Assembly: GCA_002083615.1 (NCBI GenBank)
Contig: MSXO01000018.1
Location: 3,622-67,621 of the forward strand
Length of the DNA stretch: 64,000 nt
Source of the DNA: Proteobacteria bacterium ST_bin11
Lineage (GTDB): Bacteria; Pseudomonadota; Gammaproteobacteria; Methylococcales; Methylomonadaceae
Direction: 5' to 3'
In this document: positions 17,558 through 25,980 of the stretch, one piece after another
Layout of the letters: each line of letters starts with the position of its first letter
Position numbering within the stretch: position 1 is the stretch's first letter
The notes under the pieces: model-generated
Database searches by the model: none
Seen by the model: the letters and a program-made list of their open reading frames with translations, nothing else
Told to the model about the DNA's origin: nothing
Translations under genes and position numbers: made by a program

Positions 17558-18898
17558 TTATTCCAAACCTAATTTTTTCAAGCGATACCGCAAAGAACGA
17601 AAGCTCAATCCCAGGTATTTAGCAGTCGCAGTTTTATTCCAGCGATTTTCTTCCAGTGCGGCGCTCAATGCCTTTTTCTCTATGTCTTCAAGATAGGTTT
17701 CCAGCGACATCTTCTCGGCATCAAAATCTTCTACTGCCGCCAATTCCATCCCCAAGGGCAAATTCAGATCGTCGGCCTCGATGACAGCTCCCTCGTGTAA
17801 GGCCAGCGCCCGCTCCAATATATTTTCCAATTCCCGGACGTTGCCGGGGAAATAGTAGTGCTTTAAGGCGCTTAGCGCCGAGTCGGTCAGCTTCGGCAAA
17901 GCCATACCGTTCGCATTCGCTAAACCCTGCAATAAATGTTGGGTAAGTTGGGGAATATCGGCAGGTCTGGCGCGCAAGGGTGGCAAACTAAGCTCGATGA
18001 CATTGATGCGGTAGTACAAATCCTGCCTAAAACTGCCGTCCTGGACCATTTTGGCCAAATCTTTGTGGGTAGCGCTCAATATACGCACATCCACTGCAAC
18101 CTCTCGCTGCTCGCCAACCGGACGGACTTTTTTCTCCTGAATTGCCCGCAATAATTTAACTTGCAAGGCCAAAGGCAAATCAGCCACTTCATCCAAAAAC
18201 AAGGTACCGCCATCGGCCGCCTGAAACAAACCTTGCTTGTCGAGAATCGCGCCGGTAAAACTGCCCTTTTTATGTCCAAAAAATTCGCTTTCCATCAATT
18301 CTGGAGGAATCGCACCGCAGTTAATCGCAATAAACGGCTTATCGCCGCGCGGGCTTTGTTGGTGTATCAATCTAGCCACCAACTCTTTGCCAGAACCGGA
18401 CTCACCGCTGATATAAACCGGCGCCTGGTTACGCGCCACCTTATCAATCTTCGAGCGAATGGCGCACATCAAGGCCGACTCGCCGAGCAAGATATCGCGG
18501 GTACGTCGTTCTTTGTCTGAGACGCGAGTTAATGAGGCTTGCAGCGCATGGCTAACCAGTTGCCTTAGCACCGCCAGATCGACCGGCTTGGACAAAAAAT
18601 CGAAAGCACCTTTTTTCATGGCTTTGATCGCAATATCCATGCTGCCGTGCGCGGTAATCACCGCCACCGGCAATTGCAAACCGGCCAATTGAATGTAATC
18701 CACCAAATCCAGCCCGTCGCCGTCCGGTAACTTCATATCAGTCAGGCACAAATCAAACACCTCAGCGCTCAGCAGTTGTTTGGCCTCAGCCAAACTAGCC
18801 GCGCAACGGGTTTGAATGTGCATACGGTTAAGGGTTATCTCAAGCAACTCTCTGATGTCGGGTTCATCGTCGACAACCAGTGTGACAGGCATATTCAT
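17558..18898 (-). CDS. pilR: Sigma-54-dependent response regulator PilR
   Basis: A 446-residue NtrC-type activator. The receiver domain (1-120) has the phosphorylated Asp in LTDMKLPDGDG. The AAA+ domain has the Walker A GESGSGKELVARL near residue 165 and a sigma-54 contact loop read as GSFTGA rather than the common GAFTGA. The C-terminal Fis-type helix-turn-helix is TATAKYLGLSFRSLRYRLKK. Length and gene pairing match PilR, which activates pilA transcription in response to PilS. Its start overlaps the upstream sensor kinase gene by four bases. No pilA is in the window. Confidence 0.87.
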   Translation of the reverse strand: MNMPVTLVVDDEPDIRELLEITLNRMHIQTRCAASLAEAKQLLSAEVFDLCLTDMKLPDGDGLDLVDYIQLAGLQLPVAVITAHGSMDIAIKAMKKGAFDFLSKPVDLAVLRQLVSHALQASLTRVSDKERRTRDILLGESALMCAIRSKIDKVARNQAPVYISGESGSGKELVARLIHQQSPRGDKPFIAINCGAIPPELMESEFFGHKKGSFTGAILDKQGLFQAADGGTLFLDEVADLPLALQVKLLRAIQEKKVRPVGEQREVAVDVRILSATHKDLAKMVQDGSFRQDLYYRINVIELSLPPLRARPADIPQLTQHLLQGLANANGMALPKLTDSALSALKHYYFPGNVRELENILERALALHEGAVIEADDLNLPLGMELAAVEDFDAEKMSLETYLEDIEKKALSAALEENRWNKTATAKYLGLSFRSLRYRLKKLGLE

Positions 18899-20520
18899 AT
18901 TTCAATAACAGCGTGATCGGCATTAGCCAGCAACAAAGTAAAACAAGGCTTACCAGGATAAGCCGCATAGCTCAATTCCGCTTGATTCAGTTCGGCCAAT
19001 TCCCTGGAGATATACAAGCCTAAACCGGTGCCTTGATGAGAGGTGGTAAAGAACGGTTCGAACAAATGCTGCCGATGCTCTGCCGAAACTCCCGCACCAT
19101 TATCGGAAATTTTAATACAAGGCGCATCCTGTATCAGCCCGACTTCTAGCACGATAGGCCCTAACTCCGGCCTACCATATTGCAATGCGTTGGCACAAAG
19201 ATTATCGAGAATTTGTTTTAAGTGACCACCATCGATACAAGCATGCAGAGCTTTGGCTTTAAAAACCAAGCTAAAGCAATCAGCGCGTTCGCCCAGATTC
19301 AATTTCTGTTCATTAAAGTAGGCCGGCAACCACTCGTCCAGGGGGACTTTTTGCTTTTGCGACGGGTGGCGCCGGGACAACTTAAGTATGTCCTCGATGA
19401 TGCTGTTTACCCGCTGGCAATGGTGCTGAATGATTTCCGTCAACCGCAGCTCTTGGACATCTAAATCAGGCGCTTCCGATAACAATTGTCCTGCATGACT
19501 TATCGCGCTGAGCGGATTGCGGATTTCATGGGCAATACTAGCGGTCAATCGGCCCAGAGATGCCAACTTACTCTGTTGCAAGCGTTGATTATATAAAGCG
19601 ATGTCCTCAAAAATCAGCATATACAGGGCTTCGTCATCCATAGTTAACTCGGAAAATCGCACCTGCACTTCACTGCGATTCGCTAATTGAATGATCGCAA
19701 AATCCTGCTCCCGATTGGCCCGCCATATTTCAAAAGCCTGCCTGAGCTCTGGCGCGACCTCGCTCAACTCTTCAGGATGCAAGGCCAGCCCCAATAAACG
19801 GAGCGCCGATTGATTGGAGAGTTGAGTGACTTGGCGTTCATCAACAATCATGATGCCTGATTGCAAATGCTGGATGATATAACGGTTAAGACTTTCCAGT
19901 TTGGCAATAGTCTGCTCGTGCCGTCGGGCCAAAACCGCCGATTGCTCGGCGCGCTGCGCCAAAATTACCGACAAAAACGCTATCGAAAAAAACGAAACTC
20001 CAAGCATGCCAGCGTAGGTCAAGGTGGTACTTTCGAAGGCATGTGTTTCTATCGCATACACCTCTTCAGCCAGAATTGCCAAGCTAGCCAGAGCTGCAAA
20101 CAACATAGCGCAGCGCCCGCCAATCAATAAGCCGCCCGCCGCTATCGAGATAGCCAACAAGATACCTATGCCGCTGCCGATGCCGCCACTCGCATGCATT
20201 AACAAGGTAATGAAGACAATATCGGTAAAAATAAATAACTGTGCGAGATTGGCATACGCCCAGCGCGGTCGAAATGCGACCGGCGCGGCAAACAGTGAAA
20301 TCGCCAGATAGGCAGCACTGGTGAACTGGTACAATGACGCGTCGTAAGAGCCCAATAATGAAGGCCCAAACCGCAAATAAAACAGCATTACAAACAAGCT
20401 GGCGGTTATGAACCGATAGAGGGTAAAAATCTTCAACATTAACCACGCTTGTCGAACGGGAATGCCGTACCCTTTGGAAAAAGGGCAGGGGTAAAGAGTA
20501 TCGACCGACGAAGAAAGCAT
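18895..20520 (-). CDS. pilS: Sensor histidine kinase PilS
   Basis: A 541-residue sensor kinase with about six N-terminal membrane helices, a PAS-like region (from about residue 220), the H box ASLGRLTASIAHEIRNPLSA near residue 330, the N box DNLCANALQYG and the G box DNGAGVSAEHRQHLFEPFF. Such membrane-bound kinases paired with PilR sense pilin in the inner membrane and control its synthesis. The start is uncertain: an ATG at 20439 (MLKIFTLYRF) would remove 27 residues and begin just before the first membrane helix. Confidence 0.85.
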   Translation of the reverse strand: MLSSSVDTLYPCPFSKGYGIPVRQAWLMLKIFTLYRFITASLFVMLFYLRFGPSLLGSYDASLYQFTSAAYLAISLFAAPVAFRPRWAYANLAQLFIFTDIVFITLLMHASGGIGSGIGILLAISIAAGGLLIGGRCAMLFAALASLAILAEEVYAIETHAFESTTLTYAGMLGVSFFSIAFLSVILAQRAEQSAVLARRHEQTIAKLESLNRYIIQHLQSGIMIVDERQVTQLSNQSALRLLGLALHPEELSEVAPELRQAFEIWRANREQDFAIIQLANRSEVQVRFSELTMDDEALYMLIFEDIALYNQRLQQSKLASLGRLTASIAHEIRNPLSAISHAGQLLSEAPDLDVQELRLTEIIQHHCQRVNSIIEDILKLSRRHPSQKQKVPLDEWLPAYFNEQKLNLGERADCFSLVFKAKALHACIDGGHLKQILDNLCANALQYGRPELGPIVLEVGLIQDAPCIKISDNGAGVSAEHRQHLFEPFFTTSHQGTGLGLYISRELAELNQAELSYAAYPGKPCFTLLLANADHAVIEI

Positions 20521-20618
20521 TGCCCGGGTTTTTTATGCAAAGTTAGTTAAAATGTTTGTCAGCTCAATCATAGCACCAACTTGAGACGCCGCGATTTAAG
20601 CCATCCATGGAGCACTAA

Positions 20619-21788
20619 ATGAATATTCACGAATACCAGGCGAAACAACTCTTTAAAGAGTTTGCTATACCTACCCCGCAAGGCGCCGTGGCAACAACGC
20701 CCGAGCAAGCCCAGCAAGCAGCACAGTCGTTGAGCAGTCCGGCTTGGGTGGTCAAAGCCCAAGTCCATGCCGGTGCCAGAGGCAAAGCCGGCGGGGTGAA
20801 GGTGGCCCGGACGCTCGACGAAGTGAAGGATTACAGTGCAGCCATGCTCGGCACGCGTTTGGTAACGCATCAAACCGATGCCGCTGGCCTGCCGGTCAAT
20901 AGCGTTTGGGTAGAAGAAGCCTCTGCGATCAACCAAGAATATTATTTGAGCCTGCTCTTGGACAGAGAAAGCGAACGGCTCATTTTTATCGCTTCCGCCG
21001 CCGGCGGCATGGACATCGAAGCGGTGGCCGCCGAAACGCCGGAGAAAATCGTGCGTGTGCCGGTACATCCCGCAGCCGGCCTGCAAGCTTACCAATGTCG
21101 TTTAGTAGCGGCTGCGCTGGGTTTGGGTAAAGAGCAGCAAAGCCAACTGCAAACCGTGATGAGCGGTCTATATCAACTTTTTTTGGCGAAAGATGCCAGC
21201 CAAATCGAAATCAACCCACTCATCCAAACGGATGACGGCAAGCTGGTAGCACTGGACGGCAAAATCAATTTCGACGACAACGCGATCCCCTTACACCCGG
21301 ATATTGCCGCAATGCGCGATGCCTCGCAAGAAGACGCCAAGGAAGCGGAAGCCAAACAATTCGACCTTAACTACATCACGCTGGACGGCAACATTGGTTG
21401 TATGGTCAACGGCGCCGGATTAGCAATGGCCACGATGGACATGGTGAAGTTGAAAGGCGGCGCGCCGGCTAATTTTCTGGATGTTGGCGGCGGCACCAAT
21501 AAAGACAAAGTGAAAGCCGCTTTTAAATTGATTTTATCGGATGGCACCACCAAAGCGGTCCTGGTAAACATTTTCGGCGGCATCGTCAAATGCGATGTGA
21601 TCGCAGCCGGTATCCTAGCAGCGGTAGAGGAAATGCATTTGACGATACCCGTAGTGGTGCGGCTCGAGGGCACCAATGTTGAGCAAGGGCTGGCAATGTT
21701 AAAAGACTCCGGTTTAGGGCTTTACGCAGCCGAAGATTTGAATAGCGCAGCCGAACAAGCGGTTAAATTGGCGGAGACCATCGCATGA
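20619..21788 (+). CDS. sucC: Succinyl-CoA synthetase, beta subunit
   Basis: The beta subunit carries the ATP-grasp nucleotide site of the TCA-cycle enzyme that interconverts succinyl-CoA and succinate with NTP formation. The 389-residue product begins MNIHEYQAKQLF and has AGGRGKAGGVKV-like AGARGKAGGVKV near residue 50, DGNIGCMVNGAGLAMATMD near residue 250 and VNIFGGIVKCDVIAAGI near residue 322. These match enterobacterial SucC closely. Malate-CoA ligase (MtkA) is a related enzyme of serine-cycle methylotrophs, but the sequence looks more like SucC. Its stop overlaps sucD by four bases. Confidence 0.92.
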   Translation: MNIHEYQAKQLFKEFAIPTPQGAVATTPEQAQQAAQSLSSPAWVVKAQVHAGARGKAGGVKVARTLDEVKDYSAAMLGTRLVTHQTDAAGLPVNSVWVEEASAINQEYYLSLLLDRESERLIFIASAAGGMDIEAVAAETPEKIVRVPVHPAAGLQAYQCRLVAAALGLGKEQQSQLQTVMSGLYQLFLAKDASQIEINPLIQTDDGKLVALDGKINFDDNAIPLHPDIAAMRDASQEDAKEAEAKQFDLNYITLDGNIGCMVNGAGLAMATMDMVKLKGGAPANFLDVGGGTNKDKVKAAFKLILSDGTTKAVLVNIFGGIVKCDVIAAGILAAVEEMHLTIPVVVRLEGTNVEQGLAMLKDSGLGLYAAEDLNSAAEQAVKLAETIA

Positions 21789-22651
21789 GCATTTTGATCG
21801 ACAAACACACCAAAGTTATTTGCCAAGGCTTCACCGGCAAACAAGGCACTTTTCACTCCGAGCAGGCATTGGCCTACGGCACACAGCTGGTTGGCGGTAT
21901 CACACCGGGGCGCGGCGGCTCTAAACATCTGGATTTACCAGTATTCGACACCGTCGAGCAAGCCGTGAAAGCGACGGGCGCTATGGCAAGCATGATCTAT
22001 GTGCCGCCGTTTTTCGCCGCCGATGCCATCCTAGAAGCAGTCGATGCCGGCATTGAACTGATTATCTGCATTACCGAAGGTATCCCGGTACTGCAAATGC
22101 TGAAGGTTAAAGCGGCGATGCAAGGCACCAGCTCATTGTTAGTCGGCCCCAACTGCCCCGGCGTAATCACCCCAGGCCAATGCAAGATCGGCATCATGCC
22201 CGGCCATATTCATTTACCCGGTAAAATCGGCATCGTTTCCCGCTCCGGCACCCTCACTTACGAAGCCGTGCATCAAACCACCCGCGAAGGCTTGGGGCAA
22301 AGCACGTGCGTCGGCATCGGCGGCGATCCGATCCACGGTATGAATTTTATCGATGTGCTAAGCCGGTTTCAGGATGACCCGGACACCCATGGCATCGTGA
22401 TGGTCGGCGAAATCGGCGGTAGCGACGAAGAACAAGCAGCGGACTTTATCAAAGCCCATGTCAGCAAACCGGTGGTCGGTTACATCGCCGGCCAAACCGC
22501 ACCGCCCGGCAAACGCATGGGCCACGCCGGTGCGATTGTCACCGGCGGTGCGGGCACAGCAGCGGGTAAAATCGCGGCGATGCAAGCCGCCGGTGTGAGT
22601 ATGGTCAGCTCGCCTTCGGATATTGGGGTAGCGATGCGCGAATGTTTTTAA
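21785..22651 (+). CDS. sucD: Succinyl-CoA synthetase, alpha subunit
   Basis: The alpha subunit binds CoA and holds the phosphorylated histidine. The 288-residue product starts MSILIDKHTKVICQGFTG, with the CoA-binding Rossmann loop GFTGKQGTFH at 16-25. The phospho-His is in MGHAGAIVTGG near residue 245. PNCPGVITPG and IVSRSGTLTYEA are also intact. Sequence is very near enterobacterial SucD along its whole length, which is why I choose SucD rather than MtkB. ATGA overlap with sucC indicates a two-gene operon. The 217 bp after it show no clear feature. Confidence 0.93.
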   Translation: MSILIDKHTKVICQGFTGKQGTFHSEQALAYGTQLVGGITPGRGGSKHLDLPVFDTVEQAVKATGAMASMIYVPPFFAADAILEAVDAGIELIICITEGIPVLQMLKVKAAMQGTSSLLVGPNCPGVITPGQCKIGIMPGHIHLPGKIGIVSRSGTLTYEAVHQTTREGLGQSTCVGIGGDPIHGMNFIDVLSRFQDDPDTHGIVMVGEIGGSDEEQAADFIKAHVSKPVVGYIAGQTAPPGKRMGHAGAIVTGGAGTAAGKIAAMQAAGVSMVSSPSDIGVAMRECF

Positions 22652-22868
22652 GCCGCACCATATCCAGCTTTTAGGACCTGAATGGCTTCAAGCTTTCTTT
22701 TATGCTAACGAACACGCCCCGATATACTTAAATTCAGGAAGGGGGACGAATCTGCCCAAATAGCATTAGCAATAGTCAGCGTAACCAGAAACACCTTGGA
22801 GCCACAGGACTTAAATCAGACCCTGGCAATTACCGAAAACCATCAACAAGCATTTAGGGAGGCATGGC

Positions 22869-23072
22869 ATGACTACATCGATAATGAGTAAAAATGTAAC
22901 TATAGACAGCCAATATCTGCATCCAGAGCTTGCTGTTGACAGAATCCTTTCTGCACCGCTAAGCGGGTATCCAGAATTGCAGACCTTAGCGGATGAGCAT
23001 CACACCCTCTACCGGTTGATCTGTAACGAAACCGGCAATCAGTGTATTAAAACAGCATCGAGAGCATATTGA
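22869..23072 (+). CDS. Small hypothetical protein
   Basis: A possible 67-residue protein in the 477-bp gap between sucD and nadE. AGGGAGG lies about 10 bases before the ATG, which is the main reason to list it. The product is soluble and mildly acidic, with no membrane segment, signal or known motif (HPELAVDRILSAPLSGYPEL near the start). I recognise no family. It might be a chance open frame. Confidence 0.4.
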   Translation: MTTSIMSKNVTIDSQYLHPELAVDRILSAPLSGYPELQTLADEHHTLYRLICNETGNQCIKTASRAY

Positions 23073-23128
23073 CCGCTATTCCTCATCGCCAAGCCGCTTA
23101 GAACCCTATAACCCTCACATCGCTTGCA

Positions 23129-24775
23129 ATGCCCCTAAAAATAGCGTTAGCCCAACTGAATTTAGCAGTCGCCGATATTCAATCAAACACCCGCAAAATC
23201 CTGGCTATCGCCGCACAAGCCAAACAGCAGCAGGCAGACCTAGTGGTGTTTCCGGAACTATGCGTTACCGGCTATCCACCTGAAGACTTACTGTTTCGCT
23301 CCGATTTTATTCAGCAAGCAGAACAAGCCGTTGCCGAAATTGCCGAAAACCTTACTGGCATAACCGTTGTGATCGGCTTCCCTCGATACCGGGATGGTCG
23401 GCTTTACAACACTGCCGTGGCATTACGCGATGGCAAAACGCTTGCCGAATACCAGAAGCAGGCCCTACCTAACTATGGCGTGTTCGACGAACAGCGTTAT
23501 TTCACCGCCGGAGAACAAACTAGTCTGTTCACGGTTAAAGACAGTCGGCTGGCGTTGACGATTTGCGAAGATATCTGGCGGCCCGGCATCATTGCGAAAA
23601 ACTGCAACGATGGCGCAGACATTATCCTGACTCTGAACGCCTCGCCATTTCATGCGGGCAAGATGCAGCAGCGCGAAAACATTATCTGTTCACAGATCAA
23701 GTCCGCACAGTTGCCATTGGTTTACGTCAATCAAATTGGCGGTCAGGACGAACTGATCTTCGACGGCGCATCGTTTGTCGCCGACCGCAATGGTGACGTA
23801 GTTTTCCGGGCTAGCGAATTCGTAGAGCAACTGAGCATAGTCGAGTTCGTCAATCAACAGCCTCAAAAATCCAGCATTGCCGATTTGTATCAGCCGGTAG
23901 TCAGCGAATACAAGGCGTTGGTTTTAGGCATTCAAGACTACGTGCGCAAAAACGGCTTCCGGGGCGCAATTCTCGGCTTATCGGGCGGCATCGATTCGGC
24001 GCTGGTACTGGCTTTAGCGGTCGATGCGCTGGGCGCTGAACAGGTGGAGGCGGTGCTGATGCCATCGCGTTATACCCAAGACATGAGTAACCAGGATGCG
24101 ACATGGGAAGCCGAGACACTAGGCGTCAAATACCATGTAATTCCCATCGAACCGGCGGTGACAGCCTTCGACGAAATGCTGGCCCCGCTGTTTGCCGGCA
24201 GTAAAAAAGACACTACCGAAGAAAACATCCAAGCCCGCTGTCGCGGCGTATTGTTGATGGCAATTTCCAATAAACAAGGCAAACTGTTGTTGACTACCGG
24301 CAACAAAAGCGAAATGAGCGTGGGCTATGCCACCTTATACGGCGATATGGCCGGCGGCTTCGCGCCGCTAAAAGACGTCTCAAAATTGCTGGTCTACCAA
24401 TTGGCCGAGTACCGCAACAGTCTATCCCCGGTCATACCGCCACGCGTCATCAGCCGCGCCCCCTCGGCGGAACTGGCCCCGGACCAAAAAGACGAAGACT
24501 CCCTCCCCCCCTATTCAGTGCTGGATCCGATTCTAGCCCTCTATGTGGAGCAAGATAAATCTGCCGCCGAGATTGTGGCGCAAGGCTTCGCTGCAGCCGA
24601 TGTTCAGCGGGCCATTTCTTTAGTCGATAGGAACGAATACAAACGCCGGCAATCGCCGCCCGGTATCCGCATCACGCCCAGAGCATTTGGCCGTGACCGC
24701 CGCTACCCAATTTCATCCGCGTATCGCGGCACGGCTGCGCTTGATCAATCTGCGCCCGACAACGTTAAGGAGTAA
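23129..24775 (+). CDS. nadE: Glutamine-dependent NAD(+) synthetase
   Basis: The two-domain enzyme makes NAD from nicotinate adenine dinucleotide, ATP and glutamine-derived ammonia. The N-terminal nitrilase-type glutaminase domain (1-250) has the Glu of VVFPELCVTGYPPEDL, a Lys in EYQKQALPNYGVFDE, and the Cys in LTICEDIW near residue 147. The synthetase domain has the ATP pyrophosphatase loop LGLSGGIDSALVLALA near residue 285 and TGNKSEMSVGYATLYGDM. At 548 residues it matches the bacterial long form. It probably forms a unit with the next gene, three bases downstream. Confidence 0.95.
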   Translation: MPLKIALAQLNLAVADIQSNTRKILAIAAQAKQQQADLVVFPELCVTGYPPEDLLFRSDFIQQAEQAVAEIAENLTGITVVIGFPRYRDGRLYNTAVALRDGKTLAEYQKQALPNYGVFDEQRYFTAGEQTSLFTVKDSRLALTICEDIWRPGIIAKNCNDGADIILTLNASPFHAGKMQQRENIICSQIKSAQLPLVYVNQIGGQDELIFDGASFVADRNGDVVFRASEFVEQLSIVEFVNQQPQKSSIADLYQPVVSEYKALVLGIQDYVRKNGFRGAILGLSGGIDSALVLALAVDALGAEQVEAVLMPSRYTQDMSNQDATWEAETLGVKYHVIPIEPAVTAFDEMLAPLFAGSKKDTTEENIQARCRGVLLMAISNKQGKLLLTTGNKSEMSVGYATLYGDMAGGFAPLKDVSKLLVYQLAEYRNSLSPVIPPRVISRAPSAELAPDQKDEDSLPPYSVLDPILALYVEQDKSAAEIVAQGFAAADVQRAISLVDRNEYKRRQSPPGIRITPRAFGRDRRYPISSAYRGTAALDQSAPDNVKE

Positions 24776-24778
24776 ATC

Positions 24779-25906
24779 ATGTCAAAAATGCGTACCCTGT
24801 TAATTACCACCGGCTTGCTACTCGCCACTCAGACCGTCATTGCCCGCGAAATCAATATTCCGGTGCCAATGGAGTACGGCCTAATTAAGAGTGTGTTGGT
24901 CAGCGAGCTCTACAACGGGCCCAATGAATCGGTAAGAGCCTGGAAAGACGGCAAACAATGCAGTTTTCTGGATCTGGACCATCCGCAAATCAGCGGCGAA
25001 CAAGGCCAAGTGAAAATTCAGAACAATGTCCAAGCCCGCGTCGGCACCGCGCTCGGCGGCAAATGCATGACCTTGATTGAATGGTCCGGTATTTTACAAA
25101 CCTTGCAACAACCGACATTGGATGCTTCCGGCAATGTACTGAGCTTCCCGGTTACCCAACTGAATGCGTTCGATCGCAACGGCCAGCCACTGAATATCGC
25201 CCAATTGCAATCGCTAATCAAAAAAGCCGCCGAACCCAAACTCGCCGCTCTGAAAATAGATTTGAACCAATCCCGGCCCGATATTGCTAAAACCCTGCTA
25301 CCCTTCATCGCCGCCGACGATAGCGAGGCATTGCACGATACCATCAATAGCCTGCGCTTTAATCAGGTGAAAGCCGATGAGAAAGGTATTTTAATCAACG
25401 TGGGCTACAGTGCCGCAAACGAAAATGCCGGCGACGTAAAAGCGGCCCCGATTTTGAACGAAACCGAATTGAAACAGTGGCGTAGCCTTTGGCAAAGCTG
25501 GCAAGCCTCCTTGGACAAAACCATTGAGAAAGCGCCTATTGATACCGATGCCGACGCCAGCCGGACTACTTTACACGATGTCCTTAAAAAAGCCGGTGTG
25601 GCCTTTGAACAAGGCCTAACTGCCGAATACGTCGCTGAAAACGATCCGGTACGCAAGTTCTTCAACAGTTCCTGGGACACACTCGCGCCATTGCTGCGCA
25701 ATGCGTCCACTCAACTGCCGGGCAACAGCAGCCTGCGCTACGTGACGCTGATAGCCGCGACCGATTTAATGTACGAACTGGAGTCGATAGGCTCGCCGCT
25801 GGGTCTGGAAGTATCGTCCAACGGCTTGCGCAAACTGGCCCGTTCGCTGATCGCCCACGAAAACCCAAAAGGCAAAACTAAAGCGAAAACTAAACGCAAA
25901 GCTTAA
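24779..25906 (+). CDS. Secreted protein of unknown function
   Basis: I do not recognise a family. The 375-residue product has a signal peptide (MRTLLITTGLLLATQTVIARE) and is predicted periplasmic. The central part is helical and charged, with two cysteines early in the mature protein (KQCSFLDL and GKCMTLIEW) that could form a disulfide. The C terminus is strongly basic (KGKTKAKTKRKA). It starts three bases after nadE and is followed by a strong terminator, so it is probably the last gene of that unit; no functional link to NAD synthesis is visible. Confidence 0.65.
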   Translation: MSKMRTLLITTGLLLATQTVIAREINIPVPMEYGLIKSVLVSELYNGPNESVRAWKDGKQCSFLDLDHPQISGEQGQVKIQNNVQARVGTALGGKCMTLIEWSGILQTLQQPTLDASGNVLSFPVTQLNAFDRNGQPLNIAQLQSLIKKAAEPKLAALKIDLNQSRPDIAKTLLPFIAADDSEALHDTINSLRFNQVKADEKGILINVGYSAANENAGDVKAAPILNETELKQWRSLWQSWQASLDKTIEKAPIDTDADASRTTLHDVLKKAGVAFEQGLTAEYVAENDPVRKFFNSSWDTLAPLLRNASTQLPGNSSLRYVTLIAATDLMYELESIGSPLGLEVSSNGLRKLARSLIAHENPKGKTKAKTKRKA

Positions 25907-25933
25907 ACAGATAAGCCCCGCAAAAAACAGAAA

Positions 25934-25970
25934 GGGATGCCGGTCTCGAGAGGCCGGCATCCCTTTTTTT
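25934..25970 (+). terminator. Intrinsic terminator after the nadE unit
   Basis: GGGATGCCGG (25934-25943) pairs with CCGGCATCCC (25954-25963), with an inner palindromic loop and a seven-T run. On the minus strand an A-rich flank makes it only a weaker terminator for the convergent gene. Confidence 0.88.
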
Positions 25971-25980
25971 AAATCTGAAG

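Noticed and set aside
20619..22651. Malate-CoA ligase genes (mtkAB), expected in some methylotrophs
   Set aside because: Both subunits follow enterobacterial SucC and SucD closely along their length, and no serine-cycle genes are adjacent.
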